DNA of 64,000 nt, taken from the NCBI GenBank assembly GCA_947462335.1, contig OX381710.1:59466842-59530841 (forward strand), given 5' to 3'. A program made the translations under genes and the position numbers. Origin of the DNA: Harmothoe impar. Lineage: Eukaryota; Annelida; Polychaeta; Phyllodocida; Polynoidae. The notes beneath the pieces are model-generated. The model made no database searches and was not told the origin of the DNA. It worked only from the letters and a program-made list of their open reading frames with translations. Shown here in pieces: positions 36,089-47,990 of the stretch (the stretch's first letter is position 1; every line of letters starts with the position of its first letter).

Positions 36089-37940
36089 GTAAACTAATCA
36101 TACTGCGTGCTGTACCATTAATTGGCATTATTAACGTCCTACGGCTACTAGTAAGTCACCAAGTTGTAGGTTCTGCCTGCTGCAGGGGGACCATGTTGGG
36201 TCTGCCATGGCTTCTTTATCCTCCAGGGTAGAACTGGCTGCTGCTGGGGCCGGGTTCCTGTGTAGATGGCAGAGATACATCAGCAGCAGTAGATTAGGCA
36301 GTCTGACCAGCAGCCGGGTGTTAACGTGCCAGCTCCGCCATATAGGGCACTAGCGGGTCCACTACAGCGCCATCCTGACACTAGCAGCAGGAAATGGGAC
36401 TAAAATGTACATTTTACAATTATCAGGTTTCAGGAGGCTGGCCCCTTGGACCCCTCACGCTCACTATCTCCTGAGTGAATGCACTATGCACTACTCTCCA
36501 AAAGTCATGGCCATGGCAGCTAAATAGGTCGTTGACCTACTAGGGGACATAATGGCGGCCTCCCTGGGGTTGAGGTGCTACAGGGGTATAGGATGTGGTA
36601 CCTGTCCGTCAGCACTACCTGGTTAGGGTGTTATCTAAGGCCTGTGCTGACCGTCATGGACACCACGCGCCTGGTCAACCTCCACACACACCCTGCAGTC
36701 CCACAGGGCTCTGTATCCGGCAGCAGTCAGTTATAATGCTGTGTTTGTTGTCCCTTAATCCTAAGAGGTTCTGTGAATGCTGTTTATTTTTAATAGACTA
36801 AAGAGTGTTATGCAGCAGGACAGTGAGACGGTGGGCTTGCCCCCCCCCCCCCCGGAGCTGTTTTCAGTTACGCATTTTTCAAATCTGTGTTTCAATATAG
36901 TAGTAGGCGCGCGCCCGATTGCAGCAAGTATAGGGTAGGCCTTGCTGGATTCACATCTTAGTTCTCTGCTCTAACGCTGCTATCACCGGTATGGCGCGTC
37001 AGTCGATCGACCACTTTGGTGATGATGAAGTTGTTGTGTTTTGAAGGCGATGCCACTCAAACCAACACAAAGAGGGTTCTTCAAGAAACGCCCCATACAA
37101 TAGGCACAGACACCAATGTGAACAGACACCTCTCCAGCATGCCCGCCCTCTCTGCACCATTGTCAAAGGTCCCTTGTCCCATCAGCATCCGTTGAGGGAC
37201 GGGAGGTAGAACCTTTAATTATTTCGCCAATTGTGGCCGTTTAGCAGCTGCCAGTATAGTTCACACCTGAGATGGGTGAGCTCCATGCACATAACCCCAA
37301 CAGACACGGACATCCCCGTCCTGCCCCTGGCAGTTTGTCGGTTCTCACAGGACGTCATAAGAAATAGGGTTAGGGGGACCTTGACCTCACCCAAGGGCAT
37401 TTGGAGGTCATTCGTGGAATCCCTGCGACATCCTGCAAATTTCTCTCTCTCAACTGGAAGCCTACAATTCGACAGTGGTATTAGAGAGCATGACCGATGA
37501 GTGTCCTATCACCCATTAAATGTCTATGATGTCATCACGTGTATAAACTACATATAAGTTGTTCCCTTGTAGTATGCATTCCATAGGGTATAAAACTGTG
37601 TGTACAGGTGTTTCCCTTACAAAAGTGTCCGTGTACGTACAGTAATTAGATTACAATGTTTTGCTGCAATATCAGTATTTATCATGTTCAGAATGCTCAG
37701 GGAAATTGAATCTGAAACAAAAATACCATTGCATGTACTCTTTTTGAAATGTCAATGGATTCTTCAGATTATGGAAATAAAAACTCTATTAATATGTCAA
37801 CTGCGAATACGAGTCCCTCTTTTCAAGGGGATTCCTGTAGGAGTCTGTGCTGCAACCTGGTGCATGTCAGAAAGACGACATTACATTACATAGCATGCGC
37901 TGCCCTCTCACGGCATATGTCACTAAGATATGTATGAAGC
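36089..37940. other. No gene seen; C15 run at 36840-36854
   Basis: A YY1-like ATAATGGCGGCC near 36550 has no donor. GCGCGC occurs at 36906-36913. Otherwise unique-looking non-coding DNA. Confidence 0.4.
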
Positions 37941-37943
37941 ACT

Positions 37944-38016
37944 ACCTCACCAGGTAGGATAGTGGTTACCACATCTGCCTTCAAATCAGAAGGTTGGATG
38001 TTCGATCCCAGCAGGT
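37944..38016 (+). mobile_element. tRNA-derived SINE-like head
   Basis: A tRNA-like RNA polymerase III promoter: an A-box-like GGTAGGATAGTGG (37953-37965) and a B box GTTCGATCC (38000-38008), spaced as in tRNAs, with a partly paired anticodon arm TCTG...CAGA. The acceptor stem is imperfect, so this is a tRNA-derived repeat head, not a functional tRNA. The downstream body runs to about 38100. It lies just beyond the LINE fragment at 38189. Confidence 0.6.
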
Positions 38017-38188
38017 CCCAAGGCATTTTCTTTGATAGAAAGAAGTTGGGTTTTTTTCCAGAAAAGGGGGGCACATCTTGTATTGTATGGACAAACATAT
38101 ATATCATGCCATATTAGTTACATATTAGATCTGTTATCTGAATCGTTGGAAACGTTTTGCCCCATTCTTTGTTGTGACCTGTGAGTAT

Positions 38189-38529
38189 CTATAAATATGG
38201 AAATAAGTTCACTATATCCGGTGTATTATCAATGATCCAAATACAGTCTTCGGGGATCTCAACCTCACCATCAGAGAGACTAGCTCTCCAACTGCCTCGT
38301 ATACTATTTCGGATTTGTAGAGCTTGGAGGAAGTTTACACTCAACGCCATACCTTTGTGAAATTTGAGTGTCTGACATAAAACTTCCATTGACCAATATA
38401 ATTACTATCTTCAACCCTAACAATACCAGCATCTCTCCAGGTCTTCCAAAATATAGGTGAATGGTTGACAGTAATGAACTTGTTGTTCCACAATATTTCA
38501 TTGCGCACCTCTGCTTCTTGGCCTAGCAT
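38189..38529 (-). pseudogene. Decayed LINE fragment, C-terminal region of a reverse-transcriptase ORF
   Basis: Minus-strand frames contain short motifs typical of the region downstream of the reverse transcriptase in L1/Tx1-like LINEs: an EILWNNKFITVNHSPIFWKTW-type segment (residue spacing N-N-K-x-I-x-V-N and F-W-K-x-W), then YGV-C and FLQALQIRNSI in other frames. The similarity is spread over three frames, so at least two frameshifts have occurred. The reverse-transcriptase core is not visible upstream. The clade assignment rests on remembered family style and is moderate. Confidence 0.55.
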
Positions 38530-38877
38530 TACATTATGGAATTCATGCCAGTCATCAATGAGTGCATATTACAGAAAACTTTGCACTGTGACATGTGATT
38601 CTTTTACATTTTCTATTTGATTATGTTTTCAACTATGATAATCCAAAGTGATTTGCAGATGGCAATAGAACAACATGTTCATCTGACCACCAAACAAAAA
38701 CTCTCCTATAGCCATAGTTAAAAGTTAGTTTTAAAGTGCCTTTCTCATAGAATTGAGTACCGTAACATGCCATTTCCTTTACATGTTCTACTTCCTAATA
38801 TCTTAAACTAATTCTATACAAAGTCATTCACAGTTATCAATAGAATATTTAAATCATCTAACAGGTAGAAATTCCAT

Positions 38878-39411
38878 TTAAATGAGAGAGTTTGGATTTT
38901 GTCTGCAATGCGGCAGGTCTACAATAACACTGTGCGCATTCCCTACGATGTCGTCATATGTCCCATTTGCTTTTGTTGTCTTCCCTGCTAATCTGAAGTT
39001 GAAGGGAGCAGAAACCACCTCAGTGTGAGGGCCTATAGAGGAGTGTGGGGGAAGATTGCACCAAGTGAACGTGATCAGATTCACACAAATGAACCCATTT
39101 ATAACAGGCGCCTTCAATGATGTAATGTGCAAACCATCAGCCTTGCCATAAGAGCACTGTTGTTGTTCGTGAATAGCAAAATGTGCTGTTACTATACAGT
39201 ACTTTAGCTGTAAAAGATAATACAGCAACCTTTGCTGTATATGTACAATTCTGTTACTGTAGATGCAGGTTTGAATCCCATAACCAGCAACCATAGGGAG
39301 AGAGAGTGGAGAGGTTGAAGGGAGTACCATACTCCACAGCTCCAAGGACATGTTTTCACTTATACTCCATCCACTATAAACACATAGAATGAGAAGATGG
39401 TATATACCCAT
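38878..39411 (-). CDS. Long ORF of unknown status (177 codons)
   Basis: The longest non-repetitive open frame in the window, starting MGIYHLLILCVYSGWSISEN. No domain, signal peptide or repeat is convincing. For 64 kb of this composition, roughly one chance frame of this length per few such windows is expected. It is on the same strand as, and upstream of, the LINE fragment at 38189-38529, so it might be eroded retroelement sequence, but I see no reverse-transcriptase motif. Probably not a gene. Confidence 0.12.
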   Translation of the reverse strand: MGIYHLLILCVYSGWSISENMSLELWSMVLPSTSPLSLPMVAGYGIQTCIYSNRIVHIQQRLLYYLLQLKYCIVTAHFAIHEQQQCSYGKADGLHITSLKAPVINGFICVNLITFTWCNLPPHSSIGPHTEVVSAPFNFRLAGKTTKANGTYDDIVGNAHSVIVDLPHCRQNPNSLI

Positions 39412-39579
39412 CTGTTGATGAGGAAGTTATATAATTCATGATGTTCATTTGTCATTGGCATCAGAGCCGGGCATCAGAGTGGGTTTTGAACTTCACAAAT
39501 ATGACCTGATCATTTCAAAGCCTATTGATACAGGCTACATATAAGCATAGAGATAGAGATCTCTCTGATATAAGTGACT

Positions 39580-39652
39580 GTCCCGCTAGCTCAGTAGGTA
39601 GAGCAATGGATGATGTAGTCTGAGGGTCACAGGTTCAAGTCCGACAGAGAAC
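39580..39652 (+). pseudogene. tRNA-Lys-like pseudogene or SINE head
   Basis: TAGCTCAGTAGG at 39587-39598 is a perfect eukaryotic A box, inside a tRNA-Lys-like CCGCTAGCTCAGTAGGTAGA context with a paired D stem GCTC/GAGC. The B box GGTTCAAGTCC is at 39632-39642. The anticodon, T and acceptor stems do not pair properly, so a working tRNA is unlikely. It may be a tRNA-Lys-derived SINE. Confidence 0.65.
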
Positions 39653-40000
39653 TCTCAAATGAACTACATTTCTTTTGATGCAGTTATTAAAGTAATATAT
39701 TTTGGTACACTGAAATGTTACTTTTGAAAATATGCAGAAGATAAAACCGGTGTATCTGTATGATCTGCAGGAAAGATGGTTACATTTACTTTGAAAAATA
39801 TAGGGCATCTAGATTACACTCAAACTAATGGCAGTTTAGTACTAATATAGTGCATTACTGCAATAGGATACTTTTCATATCAACCCTTAAGACATGAACA
39901 GTCTAGTTCTAAAATTGCCCCCCTCCATGGATCCTGTGCCGACCTCTTTACCATTCACACTTAAGTAGGAGGTGTTTCAATGCACCTGATATGCAGGACT

Positions 40001-40069
40001 CAGCGCTGTAATGGTCATGGTTCGGGACTTTGGATTGGAAGATGGGGGTTCAAATCCCCAAGATGCCCA
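40001..40069 (+). pseudogene. tRNA-Gln-like pseudogene or SINE head
   Basis: GTAATGGTCATGG resembles the D-arm of tRNA-Gln. The anticodon-loop-like CTTTGGA at 40028-40034 carries TTG, and the B box GGTTCAAATCC at 40047-40057 sits in a paired T arm (GGGG/CCCC). The acceptor stem and anticodon stem are degenerate. This is the third tRNA-derived sequence within 2.2 kb. Confidence 0.6.
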
Positions 40070-40458
40070 ATGTTGAATATACATAAATCTGTTGTTAGAA
40101 CTCTTATTTTTTATAAACATTTCAAAACATTTCATATGGATGTAGACTACTTGTAAATAGTTCATAACCTTTATGCAAGGTTCATGTAGCATTTTGTAAT
40201 GTTTTTGGCCATAGAAAAATACTATCCCTCACATGGATGAGTAGAAATTGTGCCAATACTGAGAGTTGAAGCCCAGACCATCAAGTCCGAGTCTACAGTA
40301 GATTCTGCCATCTGCCAACCAAAGTTGCCCCAAATATTTGCTGTACAGGAGCACTGCTTACTTCTAACAGTGTACTAGTATGTATCAATCGTTTGCACAG
40401 CAGCGGGTGCACGTTAGATAATACTAATGGCAACCTATCGTATACTATAGAATACACA

Positions 40459-40488
40459 GGCTAGATTCACCCTGAGACGGACACACAC
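40459..40488. repeat. Solo end related to the element at 49366
   Basis: GGCTAGATTCACCCTGAGAC followed by GGACACAC closely matches the terminal inverted repeat of the 213-bp element at 49366-49578. No partner end occurs nearby, so this is a half element or remnant. Confidence 0.6.
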
Positions 40489-41441
40489 ATCTGTAATGGA
40501 AGAAAGTAGAGAAGTTAGCCTTCAGAATTGTTGTTGTAAGATATAAACTGTTTTTCTCTCGTCATTTGTTAGGATTAAACAGGTTGTGCCTGTCCGTGGA
40601 ATGGGGAAGAGGCTTAGCCGAGTTCTTCATTTGTTTGCATCTATTGATAATAGCCCCCAGAAGTGCTGCCTCAGCCCCATGCAGCACCAGCACCTATATC
40701 TTGCCTTCTATACTGTCTGGCCTGTCAGATCGGCCGTGATACCCACACCCCACCGGTATCTGATCATAAAGTATGCAAATTGGCACATTCCCATGGCGCA
40801 ACTCTTCAAAACACCACTGCGTCCCTTATCGGTGGCCATTATAATTCCACAGGCTCCTTCCCCGTTGTAGACTGATAGGGGTGGTTCAGGGAATGCCCTA
40901 GAGGGGGCGTGCTGGTGCAGACCCCTCCTGTGGGCGATAATTAGAGAACTGTTCGTTAATTAGAGGCAGCATCTGCACTGGCCGGCCCCACCACCGGGCT
41001 GCCTTGACAACACACCAGTCCTGCACTGATAACTTTATCCTTCTTTAATTGGTGCACATTATTTTAGACCTATAGCGCTCCGGGAGTTCGCTGGTTCTGG
41101 TTCTGCAGGCCTGATACCATAGGGAACCAGCAGAAACCGCACGGGGAGTTTCCGGTGGCCTTAACTGGTTTGTGGCATGAGTTAATTCAGTTAAGTTGTT
41201 ATGCTCTACACTGGTATTCATTAGGATAACTGATCAATATAGTGGGGCTGTCGGAGGCGGAGAAGGGGGAGGGGGACTGGTGATAGAGATCTTCCAGTTT
41301 GGAAGTAATCACTGATACCTATTAAAATGATATATAAGAACTACATTTAGTACATGTGCTTATCATAATATGTCTTAGGTAAAGACTATAACTTTCACTT
41401 ATAGAATTGTAGTCTTGTCCACGATAATATTAGAGTGAGTA
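40489..41441. other. No gene seen
   Basis: Unique-looking non-coding DNA; short frames are unsupported. Confidence 0.45.
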
Positions 41442-41443
41442 CA

Positions 41444-42277
41444 CACTGTAAAAAAAATGTCGTCAAAATGACGTTGAATCACCGGCAACTTTTGGGACAT
41501 GACTTTCACCATTTTTTTAACGGTGACGGTCACCGTTAATTTTACACAGAATCACTGTTCATTTTACGTAGAATCACCGTTAATTTTACGTTGAATCACC
41601 GTTAATTTTATGTAGAATCACCATTAATAGATCCAGAGTATTCAAATATACAGATATTATTCGATAAGCCTCACAGGGAGTCTGATTATGGTGACGTTAG
41701 TTACTGTAGTATACATTGACTTTGTCCTTATCCTATACAGCACACTGGCGATCTGACTTGCATACTAGCCCTGGCCTATACAAGAGGTTTTACTCTATAG
41801 GATTGATACAAGGCAGAGTTTCCAGAGGTGAGGATATATGCATAGTATGTTACCACAAAATAGGTGTATAGATCCATACAGCTGCTTTCTTCTGGATATT
41901 ATCAAGTGATCATGGTATTTTGTCAAAACTATCACAAGATTGAATTGTTATATTGTCAAACATATAGATTAATTGAAAATTACCATTAGTTCAACATGTA
42001 TACTCCACTTCAAGGGCTCACACTCTCCAGAAAAATCTTCTTACAAACCAGGCCACCTATCTATGGCAAGATCCACTATATGTGGCTCCCTCTGGGATTT
42101 GACTTTAGAGGCTGAATCAACGTTGAATCATTGTAATCCAAACCAGGTAAGCATTTAACAAGGATCCACTGTGAAATGGCTGATATTTATGATGCTTCAT
42201 TGTATTCCAAATAACGGTGAATCAGCGTTGAATTTTACAGAGTGAATCTGTAAAAAGTACATCTATTTTTTACAGTG
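41444..42277. mobile_element. CACTG-ended element D, GAATCACCGTTAATTTTA words (834 bp)
   Basis: The ends are CACTGTAAAAAA and its complement, with CA directly outside both. The left arm (41470-41630) repeats GAATCACCGTTAATTTTACG about five times and contains a perfect palindrome AACGGTGAC-G-GTCACCGTT at 41519-41537. The right arm (42110-42250) carries the word mainly in the opposite orientation (AACGGTGAATCAGCGTTGAA). The centre is unique and has no transposase frame. Confidence 0.82.
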
Positions 42278-42279
42278 CA

Positions 42280-43020
42280 CGGTACATGTATGACGATGTG
42301 GGGACTTCAGTATATCTTCCAACGTATGCTTCATCACAACAATGCGATGTTATTGTATACTCGGGATGTGCCAATGTCGGGGTCAATGTACAATAGTTTG
42401 CATTTTTGAATATCTAACCGGAATATCAAATCGTGAAAGGTTCAGAAACCTGCTAATATATTTATTCTTAAACATACCGACAGGAGTTAAAAAATAGCAT
42501 ACCGTCTCCACTCGCATAGATTGCCCATCTCAGGTGCCTGCCATTCTTACATTTAGTGTCATCTTCCAATGTGCAGTTCTTCATATTCATAGCTGTCATA
42601 TAAATTTCAGTCCATTCATTTGAAAATGAGTCTGAAGGGTATTGGATTCAATCTCTCAACTTACATTTTCTAATATGTTCATACTTCATGCGGCCTACTT
42701 TTGTTACCTTTGATAGCAGCAACAACGTGAAACTTCAGATGTATTCTTTTTCCTGTTGCTATTTCCTATAAATATTTCGGAAACAGGAAGGAGTGAGACT
42801 CAATCAGAACAATAACAATATTAGCCAAGGATTTTAACCGTCTAAACGGTCCCTTCCTATACATAAACATCTATGTGGCTGTAGTTTCTAAACTGGATCT
42901 ACTGCTGTGTTTCTACATGATGTATAGATCTGGTATTTAGATGTATATATTGAGGCTGGGATCACTCTATGTCTCCATATATGCCATAAGATCTGACTGT
43001 CTCGTGTGGTACAGCTGACA
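42280..43020. other. No gene seen
   Basis: Unique AT-leaning DNA. Confidence 0.45.
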
Positions 43021-43211
43021 CTGCAGGGGGTATAGATGGGGGGGGGCTTAATAATCCCCATGTCCCATGTCGATTTTAAGGATTGCTCATGTCCCCTGTC
43101 ACTATCTTTTCAAACCTCATGTCGCATGTCAGTAAGCTCCATGTCGCATGTCGATTTTAAGAAATGGCCATGTCGCCGTGTCGAATTTAGCCATCCACCC
43201 CCATACTGCAG
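43021..43211. mobile_element. Possible small element with CATGTCGCATGTCG words
   Basis: CTGCAG lies at both ends, followed inward by G-rich sequence with a TATxG...GGATGG-like pattern on each side (left GGGGGTATAGATGGGG, right read inward TATGGGGGTGGATGGC). The interior repeats CATGTCGCATGTCGATTTTA in three to four degenerate copies. The ends are imperfect and the target duplication unclear. Confidence 0.4.
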
Positions 43212-44188
43212 CTTCTTGGCGTCCTTCATCATACTCCGCCACTTACCCCATGGTATAAGAGATGTACCTGGTCACATAGCCGAGGCTGCTTCCCAGGTCA
43301 TACAATGCCTCACCAGCCATGCCACACCGAGAAGAGTACGTGTATACATTATAGCCTGTAGACAAATGAGCACACAAAAACCTTTTTTGTAAAACATCAT
43401 TTTCCTCAAAAATGTATTAAAGTTGAGAACGTCCATAACGTCTGGGATTATATCGGAGATACCGGTAATAATTCATGTTGTGCAACATGTCCTATGCTAC
43501 TCCAGTGGCCCTCCTGTCTAGGTATGTAGCACAGGACCTCAGTGTATCAGTAGATTAGAGCTCCCTGGTGGCCACCATCCAGTGCTGACACCTAGCGGTG
43601 ACCTCTGACAGGTGACACCTGACCATTTCCGGCTCCGGTTTATATTATATGTATGCCGGGTGCTGGGAGTGCACTCTACAGCCCGGGCTGGTCACTGCAC
43701 AATGCAAGCCCTGTCTGTTACCCGTCATAGATATACCACCCTCGCTGTTCAGGCTTTGTAAATAGCATCCATATCTATACCTCTACAACTGGCTCGGACG
43801 TCAGTCACGAAATAATAGCGGGGTACTAGTACATGTAGTATACTATATGAAAACATGAAAGGAAAACAGACCCATGTTGTAGTTCCCACCTCTGCCGCTG
43901 CTACTCAAAACATGGCGCTGCATACACCAGACTACACCCATGTATATATACAATAGCCTTCATCCACACAAGTAGAAACTGTCACCTCTGTGGGTGTGTA
44001 CAATATGGTCAGCAGCTGACCCTTGTTGTGCCCCAGAGCCCCTGCATTGCATTCCCAGCACGCACCCTCTCCGTCCAGCATTGGTCAAGTCCATGGTTAG
44101 GAATATTATGTGCCAAATCTAGATGTGTATATATTTGATTCTGAATAATGCGTTCTGAAATTTACATTTAACTTTCTTATCCTCGCAG
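43212..44188. other. No gene seen (possible intron upstream of the exon at 44189)
   Basis: Non-coding; ends in a pyrimidine-rich acceptor. Confidence 0.4.
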
Positions 44189-44230
44189 GTGGCGGAAATA
44201 AACGTTGGGGTCCAGAATTCAACCAAAGAG
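44189..44230 (+). CDS. Candidate internal exon, 42 bp
   Basis: A strong acceptor, TTAACTTTCTTATCCTCGCAG ending at 44188, and a consensus donor GAG|GTGAGC at 44231 bound 42 bp. Two frames are open: VAEINVGVQNSTKE in phase 0 and GGNKRWGPEFNQR in another. 42 bp is a multiple of three, typical of skippable microexons in neural and adhesion genes. I recognise no family. Together with 8821-8866 this is the best exon candidate. Confidence 0.42.
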
Positions 44231-47200
44231 GTGAGCTTTCATTACAGTTATTGTCATATTCCAAATCACATTGATCAAACAATGCGCATTTCCCCTCATT
44301 ACTTTATTTAGAATACCGGTATAAAACATATGAATTCTATCATGGTTTGCAGCCCATAATGTTCTGTCTTGTTTAAAGTTTACCATGGTTCCTTTTATTT
44401 ACCATGGGATAAAGATATGTTTTATTGTAAAATGAAATAGCATGCATAGCCAATATAAATCAAGCAAAAGTACAGTCTCACAATGGAGATATCCAACTCC
44501 TAATAGTCCACGTCCCCATGGAGGCAGTGCATTAGCTACTAATGTGATAGATTAATAAATAAGTGTGATATGAAAAAGGCTTTGAACCAATTAGAGTCCG
44601 GTTAGGAAGAGGAGGTTTTTATCACCCAATCATGATAGTGCTATATAATGTACTGATCACTGACACGCCATCATAATTATAGCCAGCCCCTCCTATACTT
44701 TAATGAGCACCAGGCCCGCCGTCTCCTCCAGCTTCTTCCCACCCCGCTCTCTCGTCCAGACACCGGCTTGTTAACGGTAGAACACGTTCCTCATGAGTTG
44801 AAACTGTTAATTTGGAGCAACTGTCTAGTTTGTGCCCGTCTGGAGACACAACTCTATGATCAAACCAATTTGTACTCATCAGAACGAGTGGGGTGTCGTA
44901 AAGTATAGACTGATTAACTGAGTATGAATCCAGATATTATAGAACTCAATTTAGTTCGGCATTTTATTGGGAACACACATGCATGCATGCCTAGATTCTA
45001 TACTGGAATACACGTTATGGCTTCATATGATATTACAGTGAGTCCATGAGCAGGAGGAGGAAGAAGAAAATGACCGGAAAATTGGAGTAGATAATTGCCA
45101 TCTTTCTAACGGTGGAATTTAGAATTCTTTGAAGTTCTATACAATACACAGTGGAATTCCCCTTCTCTGGTCACAGGAAGAGACAATACGGATGTTTAAT
45201 TTGCTAGGCGTCGCTGCAGAGTATAAATTTGATGATAAAAGAATGCTCTTAATTCCAACCATCCCTCAGGAGAGGGACAACAATAATCCCCCTCTATTTA
45301 CTCTTCAACAGTCCCTCACACCCCAACTCCCTACGTCAAGAGCGTTTCCTTGTGTTTAAACTTTCCAAATATTTTGTTCAAATATGGGCAATTTGTGGCC
45401 GACAATAGAAGAAAGGGTCTGTAATAGAGGGAGGGGTTAGAAACCCGAAGCTGCAGTATCACAATAGGTAATCCCCGATTAAAGATGGACAAAGGGAGGA
45501 GTGTGTGGCCCTATTGTGAAAGCTGAGAAGGGAGTTTGAATAGGACAGACTAGGTATGAGACTGCACGCAAGCTGGACCACTACTTTACTCAGTTGAAGA
45601 AGAATACATTCCTGTGTGTTTGAGAGTCTATAAGTGTAAAAAGAAGAATGTTAATTCTAACGCACATCCGCTGTTAGTGAGGTAGGATGTGGGTACCTTC
45701 CGTGCCACAGAAACTGACTCCGAGATCTTTATTAAAAGTTGATGGCACTGCAGTAGCTAGACAGTTAGATGAGGTGGCGTTTTGTTTGTGAGAAGTGGCT
45801 GCCTCCCCATATTGTCATCCAGGTGGGATTCTGCCATCACATGTGCCACCTGTTAGCGTTAGCCTGCCACTTACCTTTTATTGCCTCCAGGAGGAGAGGT
45901 ATTTTGTTTCCAGTGTATCATATTTGTTTGAAGTGAAAGACTAGAAGGTGGGCATTATCTGAGACCGACACACGTGTCTGTGTGTCCCTTATATGGACGG
46001 CAGCCATTAGCAAATGGAAATCCAAGCTTCTCTAGCAGGAAATGAACCGGGAATAGGAAGACTTGGATAAATGGAACAGGAACGACAAATAACAAAATAA
46101 TCAAGAACTAAAGTACCCTATCATAGAACTGGGAAGGTGAATGACACATATGATACATATCTCTCCGGTTCTCATATGAAATGAGAAAATGAATCTAACC
46201 TACCAGAAAATGAAGTCATATATACACATGATTAACATGCATAGTAAAAACAATCACAGATAGAAGTCGTGGACAATGATAAAGAAGCGACATTTTACAT
46301 CATGTAGAATATGAATATGAATACTCAAACCGATAGGGTAAATTGCTCATTGTCATTCTGTTAATATACACCTGATGATATTACGCAATACACTAGTCTA
46401 GTAGGATTTAACTTCCCTTTATAGTAAAGATCTAACACATTGGACTATCTGCAGCTCATTATATAATATACCCACAGTATTCAAAATGACCACCCGCCAT
46501 CCCCTTCTTAATCATATTTCGGTTTCACTGATGATCCCTTCTTAAAAAGGGAAGCTTTATAAAAAAAGGTTCTACTCTCATATAAACTGGCTGCCACTCC
46601 ATTGCTCTGCCAGCGGAGGGGATGGTACAGTGTCTGATGCATGTACAGACACATGATTTCCTTTCTGTCTCTTTTCGTTATAACCAGAAACTTTACCTCT
46701 TTAGGAACAGCAGGAACTTCATGGACGTTTTGACAGTCTACTGTACCAAATCAATACTTGAGGGGAATTTTAAAGTCACTTTCCTATTTTCCACATGGAC
46801 TGAGTCGAGTAGCTAACCTCAGCAGAACACCACACCATGTCGTGTGTAACCGCCCCCACCACAGGCCACCCTCACGCCTACTGGAGCCCCACAGGAGGAC
46901 TTGTCAGGTGGTGGACAAACCCACTTGAAGCTCCTCCACCCTGGCCCGGCTCTCACCTGTGGTATAAAGCACCTACAGGTTGGGTTTGTACCTGGGGGAT
47001 TAGACGGGGGTCTCTAGCTAAGGGACACAAGGGGGATTTGTTCTGCATGGGATATGAATAGATTAAAGGGGAGGTGCTAAGGGAAAGTACCGTCTATCTT
47101 TAGGCCTCACCTCAGAGGATATCTATAAGCTACCATGAGCCCCCTGATGACGTCATATGTAGGGGTCTATGGGTTTGATAGTGGCCATTTCATGTAGGCC

Positions 47201-47924
47201 ATTACTATAACGGTTTAGGCATGAATCTACAGGTTGTCTATTTTAGAGTGGCTGTTTGATAAGGGTCGAGATGGCATTGCCTTCTATCATTGCCTTTAAT
47301 GTCTTTAATAACACAACTAACACAACCTTACCAACGCAGACGCTCATTCACATAAGTCCTACTACGGTATTTACTCAAAGGGGTTTCGACATAAGGCCCT
47401 TGTCTTTGTAAACTGAACTTAGCGTAAAGGTGGCGGACCATCCCCTTTGAAGCCTACTCCATTTCTATTTGGCATTTAATTGGCTGGCGCCCTTTCCGGT
47501 TGCTGGTGGGAACCTCGCTGCCTCTCTGACATCCGCCATCAGCCGGGAGAGGAACCAGAGCGTCAGGTGACGGCACATACACGTGTCTATGGCAACGTGT
47601 TTCTTCTCTGCATCTCTCCAGTGCTGACATTGAAGGTGAATTCCTCCTGGTGGAACAGTCCCTCTGCCTGACCTTTCTGTGTTTCTCTTTACTTGGGGTG
47701 TGGGACTCTAACCTGGAATTCGAGAGAAAGAAGGTGATAATAATTGGAATGTTGCAGGTACGGGTACCCATCCCGTATTTAGAAAAAACCAGCAGACTCG
47801 TCACCTAAACCCGACATCCTGTACTTACGCCGTTATAATCCAGATATCAATATGCTGGTCTCCTGTGAATCCTGAGGGCTTATTGACTCATCGACCGCAA
47901 AGACACAATTAGTAAGGTATTACA
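44231..47924. other. No gene seen
   Basis: Includes a GGAGGAGGAAGAAGAAAATG purine patch near 45050 and small GC-rich patches near 44720 and 46850-47000. Frames up to 116 codons lack splice or domain support. Confidence 0.4.
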
Positions 47925-47990
47925 AATGGTGGCACTTCTGTACTTCTCCGAGTCGTCATCAACAACATTAGTACTAAGTTACAGGACACT
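47925..47990 (-). repeat. Second copy of the CTGATGA-type dispersed repeat
   Basis: On the minus strand TTGATGACGACTCGGAGAAG and TGCCACCA align with the fragment at 7998-8075, in the same order and with similar spacing. Truncated on both sides. Confidence 0.35.

Noticed and set aside
39580..39652. Functional tRNA-Lys gene
   Set aside because: The A and B boxes are good but the anticodon, T and acceptor stems do not pair, so it is annotated as a pseudogene or SINE head.
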